The position numbers were made by a program, and so were the translations under genes. The notes beneath the pieces are model-generated. The model made no database searches and had not been told where the DNA came from. It saw only the letters and a program-made list of their open reading frames with translations. A stretch of DNA of 64,000 bases, from positions 20,398,001-20,462,000 of the forward strand of contig OZ231127.1 in assembly GCA_965153355.1 (NCBI GenBank). Direction: 5' to 3'. Position 1 is the first letter of the stretch; every line of letters starts with the position of its first letter. Positions 16,461-25,632 of the stretch are shown piece by piece. This stretch comes from Flaccisagitta enflata. Its lineage: Eukaryota > Chaetognatha > Sagittoidea > Aphragmophora.

Positions 16461-16654
16461 ATTCCAATGGCAGAGTATTTCTGTAAAAGCACTCAACGTC
16501 AGAACTTGTTTTTAGTTGCGTGAAAGCGACTCTGTAACCCGCTATTTCCATCAGTCAGTTAGTTTGTCAGTCTGTCAGTTGGTAATGCTTAGTTTTTTTG
16601 GCTTTTGAGGGCATTTTTGGCCTTACTGCTTCTTCCCAAAAAATTAGCTAGCCT

Positions 16655-17025
16655 TTTTGGGTAGCAGCCCCAAAGGGCCATTGTCTGGTAGAACACAGGG
16701 GTGAACTTCCACACATCCATCTATCCATCCATCCGTCTGTCAATCAGTCCCCCCCCCCAAGGTCTTGGGCCCCAGTCAAGTCTACCAAGGGCTGAAATCT
16801 CGACTCTTTCGCCTAAAATCAGTCCTAACAGGTCTCAAATCATCCCTCTCAGGCCTAGAGCCCCCATGCAAATCACTGATGCGACCCCCTAACCTCTTTC
16901 CTGGATGTATGCCTATTCACCCAAGTGTTCAACTCAACATCTGCCTTTTGGGGCCGCTACCCTGCTCTCACCTCACATCGCCCCAAAAAGGGCAACGGGT
17001 GCCACTGATCATGTGCAGGCCTCAC
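16655..17025 (-). repeat. Family B repeat, copy 2
   Basis: Arms GGGTAGCAGCCCCAAAGGGC (left) and, on the other strand, GGGTAGCGGCCCCAAAAGGC (right) enclose imperfect CCTCAAATC-like units. The outer segment beyond the right arm matches that of copy 1. Confidence 0.7.
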
Positions 17026-17103
17026 ATGTCTTGTTTATCACTGCCCAGGCCCACCCGCAATGTAATGAAGATTTGTGTCTGGATAATTTTTTAAAAACAA
17101 AAC

Positions 17104-17365
17104 TTAACAAGGTCATTAGACCTAAGTTGCGTGCGTCGGCATTTTTAAAAAAAGTCAGGCAGACAGACAGACAAATGGTTATTTTTTTTCAAGAAGACAT
17201 TTGAAATGGTCATTTACTTTTCAAAGTTTCTTTTCTACCAATCAGAGACATTAAAAACACTTTAAAAAGCATACAAAACAATTTTGTGACATACGGACCG
17301 ACAGACGGACCAATGGACTGATCAAAAAGTGGCTTATAGAGTCGCGTAGCACACGACTAAAAATG
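17104..17365 (+). repeat. Family A repeat, copy (diverged)
   Basis: AACAAGGTCATTAGACC with TTGCGTGCGTCGGC at one end, GACCGACAGACGGACCAATG inside, and the GAGTCGCGTAGCACACGACT terminus followed by AAAAA at the other. Confidence 0.7.
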
Positions 17366-17446
17366 AAATACACATATTGCGTGATGAGAATGGAAGTGGG
17401 ATTCTTGCTATGATGTACGGCTAACAATAACAGAAAAAACAACTAC

Positions 17447-17452
17447 AACAGC

Positions 17453-17517
<65 letters not shown>

Positions 17518-17518
17518 G
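17447..17518. repeat. (CAA)n microsatellite
   Basis: About 70 bp of CAA. A second, less regular CAA/AACAAC tract lies at 17961-18052. Confidence 0.9.
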
Positions 17519-17526
17519 AAGTTGCA

Positions 17527-17960
17527 AAAGCGTTAGATGGTCAGTAGTACATGTGCCCTGCTAATGAAGGAGGGAGGGAGGGAGCAGGGCAGCGGCCCCA
17601 AAGGGTTCAATGACCCATTCTTTCACACGTATGGGGAATTCTATCCTGCTCCTTCTTGATTCTGCTCTAGGATTAAGGCCTTCAAGCTGCAATTTAAGCC
17701 TTCAAGCTGCGATTTGGGCTTTGAGGCTTGAATTTGGCCACAAGGTTGGGATTTGGGCTTTGAGGCTGGCATTTGAACCTGAAGGCTGGGATTTGGGCCT
17801 CAAAGCTAGGATTTGGGCCTTAAGACTGGTATTTGAGCTTTGAGGCTAGTACTTGGGCCTTGAGTTTGAGACAGGGGGGGTGAATGAGGAAAAAAAGAAA
17901 ATTCCCCATATGAGTGAAAACGCAGGTCAGAAACCCCCTCAGAGCTGCTGCCCCAGAAAA
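17527..17960 (+). repeat. Family B repeat, copy 3
   Basis: The outer segment AGCGTTAGATGGTCAG precedes the left arm GGGCAGCGGCCCCAAAGGG. Then comes GTATGGGGAATT, a tandem core of about a dozen TTTGGGCTTTGAGGCTGG-like units, and the mirrored AATTCCCCATATGAGTG and CTGCTGCCCC at the right. Confidence 0.75.
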
Positions 17961-18018
17961 ACAACAATAACAACAACAACAATAGCAACAACAACTTTAC
18001 AACAATAAAAACAACAAA

Positions 18019-18052
<34 letters not shown>

Positions 18053-18233
18053 ATGCTTGAGAATCAATAAAATGGGTTTTTGGCATGAAAAATGTCTTAA
18101 AATATGTCATGTTAGGTCAATTGGACCGAGTTTTTTTCTTGCTTTGGCCTGATATGTATCCACAGGATGATAAAACACACGTTAGCATCAGTTTGAGATA
18201 AAAAAATCCAGCCAAACCAAATAGTCCCAAAAG

Positions 18234-18891
18234 CGTTAGATGGTCAGCGGTACCCGTTGCCCCTATGTGAGCATATGTTGATGTGTGATGGTGAGAGGGG
18301 CAGCGGCCCCGAAGGGGCCGATGACCTATGCTTAGTAAGTTTTGAGGCTCTAGGCTTGAATTTGAGCATAAATTATGGATTTAAGTCTCAAGGCTGTGAT
18401 TTGAGCCCCCAGGCTGTGATTTGAGCCTCAAGGTTGTGATTTGAGCCATGATGCTGGGACTTGAGCCTCGAGGCTGGGATTTGAGCCTCAAGGCCGGAAT
18501 TTGAGCCTCGAGGCCAGAATTTGAGCCTCGAGGCCAAAATTTGAGCCTTGAGGCAGGGATTTGAGCCTCAAGGCTGGGATTTGAGCCTCAAAGCTGGAAT
18601 TTGAGCCACAAGGCTGGAATTTGAGCCTCGAGGCTGGAATTTGAGCCTCGAGGCTGGGATTTGAGCCTTGAGGCTGGGATTTGAGCCTTGAGACTGGGAT
18701 TTGAGCCTCGAGGCTGGGGTTCGAGTCTTAAGGCTGGGGTTTGAGCCTCGAGGCTGGGGTTTGAGCCTCGAGGCTGGGGTTTGAGCCTCAAGGGGGGGGA
18801 CGTACGGAGGAGAAGAAGAAGGAGGAGAAATTTCCCCTATGTGTGAAAGCATAGGACATCGGCCCCTTCGGGGCCGCTGCCCAAAAAAAGG
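18234..18891 (+). repeat. Family B repeat, copy 4 (best preserved)
   Basis: The outer segment AGCGTTAGATGGTCAGCGG is followed by arms GGGCAGCGGCCCCGAAGGGG, continuing CCGATG(A/T)CCTATGCTT, at 18297 and, inverted, up to 18891. Between them are about 22 units of a 21-bp motif TTTGAGCCTCAAGGCTGGGA. Each arm contains a GGCCCC/GGGGCC hairpin. It interrupts the right inverted repeat of the 4.1-kb composite. Confidence 0.8.
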
Positions 18892-19156
18892 GCCGCAAAC
18901 CCCATGGTAGAGCCTAAATGACCTGAGAAATAGCCATATTAGGCCATTTTGGCCTAATTTCCAAGTAGAACATTTGGCTCTCAGTGTGTAGGGGATGGGG
19001 GGGGTCCATACTATCACCCAGTATGGGCCATTATGCCGAGGCATTTTTTCCGAGTAACTACCGTTAGGCCATGCAGTGGAGAGAGAGAGAGAGTCAAGAA
19101 TATCATAGAGCGGAGAGAGAGCGTCAAAAGCAGAGCTCCAGAGGACGAGCTACTCG

Positions 19157-19264
<108 letters not shown>

Positions 19265-19745
19265 CGGGTGAAATCGATTAATTTGTAACATCTGCAAAAG
19301 GAAAAAAAGGAGTACAAAGCCATCAAATTCCTCGGCGAGTTGCGTCACAGATTCTCCCCAAATTTCTCAAAATTTGTCATATTTTTTAGAAAGTTTCATC
19401 TTTTTTCCCGTTTTTTCCAGTGACATCGCGTCGTTGTTGTTGTTGCCAAAAAAAAAAGAAGATGAAATAAAAGAGGGGAACGGAAAGAAGTGACATATTG
19501 TCGATGCAATTTGCTTGGCAGAATGCTGCAAAAAGAAAAAGAAATGGATACTACAAACAAAAATAAAAAAAAAATTCTGAAAGGGAATGCGCAGCAAAGC
19601 CAGCAATAGACCATTCTTTCACCCACAATTCCCTTGCCAAAAAAAAAAGATAGATAAAAACGCAAAAATACATAATATCATGTGATCTCGCTTCCCAACG
19701 GCTGACATTGTAAATGACAAGTAAGCATATTTCTTAAAAGGGCAT

Positions 19746-19803
19746 CGTCGTTATCGTCGTCTTCATCGTCGTCGTTATCGTCGTCATCGTCGTCGTCGTT
19801 GTT
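19746..19803. repeat. (GTC)n-rich tract just upstream of the first gene
   Basis: Imperfect CGTCGT/TATCGT/CATCGT units 35-90 bp upstream of the chosen ATG, possibly in the 5' untranslated region. Confidence 0.7.
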
Positions 19804-19837
19804 GCGTCGTAGACTCACATTCAAAGAACAAGAAACG

Positions 19838-21401
19838 ATGGATGAAGTTGCGAGTTTGAGCGACGAAGGCGAAGCCGAGCGCCAAATCGGACTTCAAATA
19901 CCTAAATCTGAAACTCCCCACTTGGAGGCGGAGGCGAAAATGGTGGCAGTGGAGGCAATGACGGTGGCGGCAGCGGAAGGGGAAGTGGTGGCGGCAGCGG
20001 AGGAGGCGGAGGCGATGGAGGCGTTGACGGCACAGGCAGCAGATCATCACCTCGACTCGAGCCCGCTTACAATCGATCGTTCATCGTCTTCTTTCACCTC
20101 CTTCGCCTCCTCCTCAACTTCATCTCATACTTTTTCGTCGAGCAAAGTTACTTCTGAGAAAAGCGCCACTTCCGCCGCGACATCATTCGGCGTTAACGAC
20201 ACAACGTCGACGATTGCCACTTCCCACTCTTCTTCTTCCTCCTTTTCCTCCTCCTCCTCTACCATCACCCGTTCGGCGATTAATGCAACCTCTTCCTCCT
20301 CCTCCTCCTGCTCCTTGACGGCGTTGCCACACTTTGCTCTACGCCGACCGACGCGAAAGGCGGCAAAATCCACGGCGACGACGGCAGCATCACAAACGGC
20401 CGGTCACACTGCGGTTCCGATAACTTCACAAACAGAATCACAAACGGAGTCACCTTCAATAACGACAGCGACAGCATCACAAACGGACGGTCAAACTGTG
20501 GCGTCGGTGACTTCACTAACAGAATCACAAACGGAGTCACCTTCAATAACGACAGCGACAGCGCAAGTGATGACAGTGACACAAACAGCATCGGAAATGG
20601 AGACATCACTCGCGAATACAATCGCTAACGATGACCGTGCGCGACTGACAGACGATCTCGCCGATACACAAACATCTGCTGACCAAATCAACCAACTCTC
20701 TGAAAGTCGTGACGGGCGAATTGCTCAAAATGCTAATCGATCATTTTCGCCTTCTTACTCTTCTTTTTCTTGCTCTTCCTCATGTTCCTCCTCGACGGCC
20801 TCCTTCAGCAAAACCGCATCCTTCGAATCATTGTCGAGGTTGAGCGACATCGAAACGGAAATGGTGGATGGCAGTGATGAAGAGGAGGAGGAGAAGGAGG
20901 AGATTATAACGGAGGAGGAGGAGGAACGTAAAAGGTGGCAAGAGGAAAAACAGGATAAACTGACGCTGATTGGAGATGTCGCTTTTGCATCGGTGGATAA
21001 ATTCGCGTCTGAGAAGAAATTAACAAAAGCGCAATCGGAAACGAAATTTTTCTCGCTTCAAAGAGAAACGAATCGTAGAAAAATCAATAACAACAACAGC
21101 GACCAAAGCAACGACCAAAACAACTACAGCGGCAACGTGTTTTTCACCATGTACAGAGTGACGCCGACCAGAGTAAGTGCATTGTTTCGCATTCTGTTGC
21201 ATTTCAGTGAATCGGCTCTGTTTTAACCACTGAATGTAACATTTTGTTTTACCCTCCACGATAAAACAATGATAACACTTTTTAGTCACTCATTATTTCT
21301 AGGTGAAAAGCTTCAGCAATAATCGGCTGTTCAGCGAAAGTCTTCAATCCAGTTTCCATTCTGTGGCCTCTGTAACGCACGAAAGAGGGAGTCTACCGGT
21401 G

Positions 21402-21479
<78 letters not shown>

Positions 21480-24400
21480 CTGTCCAGTGATTCCATCACA
21501 ACTGTTTCGTCAAAACGGTCTTCAACTGCGGACGAGGAGTTTCCCCAAGAGATCCTCGACATTCTTCATCTTTACGACGAATTCTCGGAAAGCTTCGATG
21601 CGCAAATGTTAGCCGATGAAATCGACGACGCGAAGGTAAAAAAAAACAAGCCAAACAGGCCAACAGTTGCGTGCTACGTTACACACAATTACACAACTTC
21701 ATACTACATAACGTCTGTCCCAAAAAAAGTTACATTCTGAACCAATAACGACTGTCCAATAAAAAGTTGACAAAATACCCAAAATACCCAAAAATACCAA
21801 AAAATACCAAAAAATACCCGTAAATACCCATAAATACCCCATAACACTCTAAAATACCCAAAAATACCCAAAAATACCCAAAAACACCTAATAATACCCA
21901 AAACTACTAAAAAATACCTGAAAAAAAAACCAAAAGTTTCTGAAAGTACCTTAAAATACCTTAAGTACCTAAATTAACTTAAGTACCCTAAAGTACCCTG
22001 AAGTACCCTAAAGTACTCTGAAATACCCTAGAGTACCTTAAAATACCTTAAACTACCTTAAAAATGTGGCGGACGGACCTACCAACAGACCTACCGACCA
22101 ACACGGCAAGGTGTAGAGTCGCGTGCACGCAACTGAAAACAACCTCAGCATATTTTAAGCAGCTGTTCACGATCAGTCAACCGATCAACTTGCAAATGGT
22201 TAGGCAGGAGTAGTAATTTACTAATACACTACCTTCACTAGAAGTTGAGCAAGTATTGTTGCAAAAAAATGTGTTATGGTCGACCAACTCAAACTTCCAA
22301 GCTCCATGACCCACATCCTAGCGTTGTAGGAAAACAACTAATCCCAGTCTCATCAATCATAACTCAAACAGAGGCTTCGAGTCCTAGAACAAACCTTTAC
22401 ACCCTCACCTCTTATGTAACTGCAAAATCCAAATTACAGTCATGATCCCAATTTCAGCCTCTTTCTTTAAAGCGCAAGCTAATATAACTGTTCCTTTGAA
22501 GCAACCATTGCTTTTGATAACATTTCCCAATACTGAATGAATAACTGCTGCATTCATGAAGAAGGTTTGATCAATGAAAGCAAATTGAATAGTAGATTTT
22601 TAAGAAAGCAAGTTAGATTACAATGCTAGATTACAATGCTAGATTACAATGCAAGATTACAATGCTTCACACAACAAATTGGAAATCGCACTGTGCAGAA
22701 GAGCCATATCCTCATGTAATGTTCGAATATAGTTATTGAAATCAAGGCCAACACCTATAAGTCGCAAGCTTAAGATGGCTTAAATTAACTCAAGATGACC
22801 TTAAATGACTTAAAAAGACATAAAATAATGTAAAATGACAAATGACTAAATTGACCTGTTTGACTTAAGTGACTCAATATAACTTTATATGACTAAAAAT
22901 GACTTCGGATGACTCAGAGAGACTAAAAATGACCTGAAGACAACTTTTAAAAAGACATAAAAAAGTAAAATTTGAAGGACCGACGGACCGACCGACCGAA
23001 GAACAAAGCAGGTTGTAGACTGTAGAGTTGTGTGCACGCAACTAAGAATGCTTGATTTGACTTCTGGCTCTTATTGCATTATAAATCTTTCGTATCTTTG
23101 TTTCAAAACGGCGTAGAAAAAATTTCGATCAATTTTCTTACAGAAACATTTTTTCAGAATTATCTCTTATTCTTGAGTAATGCTATTGCGAACTGTTTCA
23201 AACGAGATAAATCATTCTGCATTTACACAAAAAGTATTTTGTCTGCCAAATTTCAACATGAACAAATTTTGTATACATATGAATATGGCTCTGGAAGTTA
23301 GACCAAAAAAATTACAACTACAGTATCAGGGATTGGTGATTTTTTTCAAAATTATATAATGTACCTGGTAAAATAGTCGCAAAAGTGTTCGATAATAAGC
23401 GGTGGCCACTGTTAGTGCAAGTAGGGATGAGATAATATAATAATAATATAATATAAAGTATCGCAACCAAAGCAGACCCCGGAGAGTCCATAATTACTAT
23501 CTTGTTTTCAGCAAGATAGTAATGGTTGCTACCAGTACAAAAATTTTGATCAAAATAATAATGGATGGACGGACGGACGGACAAAGCGGGGTGTAGTGTC
23601 GCGTAGCACGTGACTAAAAAGACGACATTCCCTCATTATTTGTCTTTTGTCGCATATATTTCAGACTCGGCGGAGCTATTTCAAGACGCGTTCGTTCGAT
23701 TTTTCCTTCGCGCGTCGTCGTGTAACGACGTCATGGAAGCTTGTCTCATCTCGTGGTTGGAAACGCAAAAGAAGTTTACGCGGGCGGAAAAACGCGATCT
23801 GGATTTTGTCAAACGCGCCTTCAAGCTAACTTTTCTCGGCGTCGCCGCGCCGGTGCTCATGCAAGTCGATGATCGAGAGGTGAGAGCTTGTATTTTCCTT
23901 CCTGAGCTTGCCAGTTATTACTCTCGCTTCAACCTCGCCATATAGCTACCTCCATCCTCTCTTGTACTTTCTGCATCCCATTCGGCCTACCAACCTTTTC
24001 TAAGACCGACCGACCGACCAACTAATCCCGACCTTTTCTAATCCCGACCTTTTCTAATCCCGACCTTTTCTAATCCCGACCTTTCCTAATCCCAACCTTT
24101 TCTAATCCCGACCTTTTCTAATCCCGACCTTTTCTAATCCCGACCTTTTCTAATCCCTACCTTTTCTAATCCCTACCTTTTCTAATCCCGACCTTTTCTA
24201 ATCCCGACCTTTTCTAATCCCGACCTTTTCTAATCCCGACCTTTTCTAATCCCGACCTTTTCTAATCCCTACCTTTTCTAATCCCGACCTTTTCTAATCC
24301 CGACCTTTTCTAATCCCGACCTTTTCTAATCCCGACCTTTTCTAATCCCGACCTTTTCTAATCCCGACCTTTTCTAATCCCGACCTTTTCTAATCCCGAC

Positions 24401-24798
24401 CTTTTCTAATCCCGACCTTTTCTAATCCCGACCTTTTCTAATCCCGACCTTTTCTAATCCCGACTTTTTCTAATCCCGACCTTTTCTAATCCCGACCTTT
24501 TCTAATCCCAACCTTTTCTAATCCCGACTTTTTCTAATCCCGACCTTTTCTAATCCCGACCTTTTCTAATCCCGACCTTTTCTAATCCCGACCTTTTCTA
24601 ATCCCACTCGTTCAGCCCACCGATCCGCTTTCGCCTCCCACTTCTCGCGCTATTCCCGAAGTTATGTCCATTATCTCGGCTAAACGAGCGTCCACGCCAT
24701 CGGCTGTCATTTCCCCCGCCGTCGCTCTTCTCAGTCCAAATCTCACCTACGCGCCTTTCGACGTCCGAGACATCGCCGTCGATTTAGTCCCCTCGTAA
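19838..24798 (+). CDS. Unrecognised Ser/Thr-rich, acidic, poly-Asn protein gene (multi-exon)
   Basis: Proposed exons are 19838-21172, 21303-21635, 23665-23879 and 24616-24798 (stop TAA). The start is the first ATG in the frame. The exon 1 donor is a consensus GTAAGT. Exon 1 (445 codons) codes Ala/Glu-rich, then Ser/Thr-rich segments with two copies of a TESQTESPSITTATA-like unit, an acidic run (DEEEEEKEE) and a plausible folded or coiled part (WQEEKQDKLTLIGDVAF). Exon 2 holds a poly-Asn run coded by (AAC)n, then LDILHLYDEFSESFDAQML. Exon 3 looks like a helical domain (LFQDAFVRFFLRASS, SWLETQKKFTRAEKRDLDFV). Exon 4 is Ser/Pro-rich. Exons 1, 2 and 4 fit phase 0, but exon 3 needs one extra base at its 5' end, so an exon of length 3n+1 may be missing between 21636 and 23664. 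I do not recognise the family. A diverged copy of exon 1 lies at 62874-64000 with its frame kept, which supports exon 1 as coding. Confidence 0.7.
21407..21478 (+). repeat. (AAC)n inside coding exon 2 (poly-Asn)
   Basis: Twenty-four or so AAC codons give an asparagine run in the unrecognised protein. In this AAC/CAA/TTG-rich locality the length is likely to vary between individuals. Confidence 0.85.
21770..22060. repeat. 8-10-bp minisatellite (AAAATACCC-like)
   Basis: Thirty or so imperfect units AAAAATACCC / TAAAGTACCC within intron 2 of the gene, grading into a family A end at 22062-22135 (ACACGGCAAGGTGTAGAG then TCGCGTGCACGCAACT). Confidence 0.85.
22741..23046 (+). repeat. Family A repeat, diverged copy in an intron
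   Basis: AAGGCCAACACCTATAAGTC at the left, an ATGACTTAAA-rich tandem middle like that of copy 1 (1284-1540), GACGGACCGACCGACCGA, and the terminus TGTGTGCACGCAACTAAGA. A further terminus-only piece is at 23560-23618 (GTCGCGTAGCACGTGACTAA). Confidence 0.7.
23493..23523. other. 12-bp perfect hairpin
   Basis: ATTACTATCTTG, a 7-base loop, then CAAGATAGTAAT. Intronic, 140 bp upstream of exon 3 of the unrecognised gene and next to a family A terminus. Function unknown. Confidence 0.6.
24016..24606 (+). repeat. 16-bp pyrimidine-rich minisatellite in the last intron
   Basis: About 36 units of TAATCCCGACCTTTTC. It ends 10 bp before the 3' splice site of the last exon, and the last units supply that site with a CTAAT branch-point-like motif and pyrimidine tract. 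Confidence 0.9.
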
Positions 24799-25008
24799 CC
24801 TTAATCGTCGCCATTTCATCAGCATTCCGTCCAATATTTCGTGCCTCATTTACCGAACGTTTAGAAAGCTTATATTTATTTTATTTTGTTCATATACAAT
24901 CTTCCACTGATAGTCACTTTCAATATCCGTCCACTGCAGTTTGTTTTACATTCGTCATGTATTTGCCATACATTGTTTCCGTCCATGATAATGACCAAAT
25001 TCTCGATT

Positions 25009-25037
25009 GTCACCGACGAATAGTTTTCGTCGGTGAC
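25009..25037. other. 12-bp perfect stem-loop downstream of the gene
   Basis: GTCACCGACGAA, loop TAGTT, TTCGTCGGTGAC, about 210 bp after the stop codon of the unrecognised gene, so possibly in its 3' untranslated region. No run of T follows. No AATAAA was found nearby to place the transcript end. Confidence 0.5.
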
Positions 25038-25266
25038 TATTGTGCTTGTTCATAAATCAAATGAAAAAGTATACCTAAAATCTTTCCTCCAGTCTGTCGT
25101 CTTTGCCTATGTAGGTGATTGGAATTGTTCATTTTTTTTCTAGAAAACGTGGTTTGGGGTGGAATCTAATTGGAAGATGGTGATAAACTTGTTGCAATAC
25201 ATGGGAGACAAAGTAAAAAAGAGGGAGCCAGAATTTAAAAAAAGGTTTGCCTATAGTTGAACACCA

Positions 25267-25580
25267 GGCAGGCGTGTATAAAGTTGAGTATTCCCCCCCC
25301 CCTCCCGTGGGGGAATAAAATCAAAGGGTTCAGAGATGGAGAAGAAGATGAAAGAGTTGAAAAAAAGAAAAAAAAATTTTAAAAGATTTTACACTTTTGG
25401 CAGTACCAAAAGATAGTATTTGGTTACAACATTATTTTACACTATTTTGACCATATTTACATTTTTTTTTACTCTATGGGGTTGAAAATCAAACAATTTT
25501 ACAACCGGGCGGGGAAGGAAATCAAAAACCAGGGAGGGGGGAAAGAAATCAAAGGCTGCTCAACTTTATACACCCCTGCC
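25267..25580. mobile_element. Inverted-repeat (foldback/MITE-like) unit before the transporter gene
   Basis: Arms GGCAGGCGTGTATAAAGTTG (25267) and its inverse ending at 25580 match at 22 of 24 positions. Similarity extends inward through a G/C run (CCCCCCTCCC against GGGAGGGGGG) and AATCAAAGG. Total about 314 bp, no coding frame, ending 52 bp before the transporter start codon. No convincing target duplication was found. Confidence 0.6.
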
Positions 25581-25632
25581 TATAGGACAAGGAAAACTAA
25601 CCTCGAAGAAACACCAACCGATACTAATCAAG

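Larger units (their letters stand above)
14980..19078. mobile_element. 4.1-kb composite element with 187-bp terminal inverted repeats
   Basis: The left arm (14980-15166, beginning CACTGTATGGCCTAACGGTA) and the right arm (18892-19078; read inward on the other strand, CACTGCATGGCCTAACGGTA) are equal in length and roughly 90 percent alike by eye. GA microsatellite flanks both outer ends. Similarity resumes further in (15190-15345 against 18060-18225), with a family B copy interrupting the right arm. The interior holds several family A and B copies and CAA repeats but no transposase. The superfamily is not determined. Confidence 0.7.

Noticed and set aside
23610-23945. Distant resemblance of exon 3 to the C-terminal part of a DENN domain
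   Set aside because: Only the pattern of hydrophobic helices suggested it. No diagnostic residues could be matched by eye, so no function is assigned.
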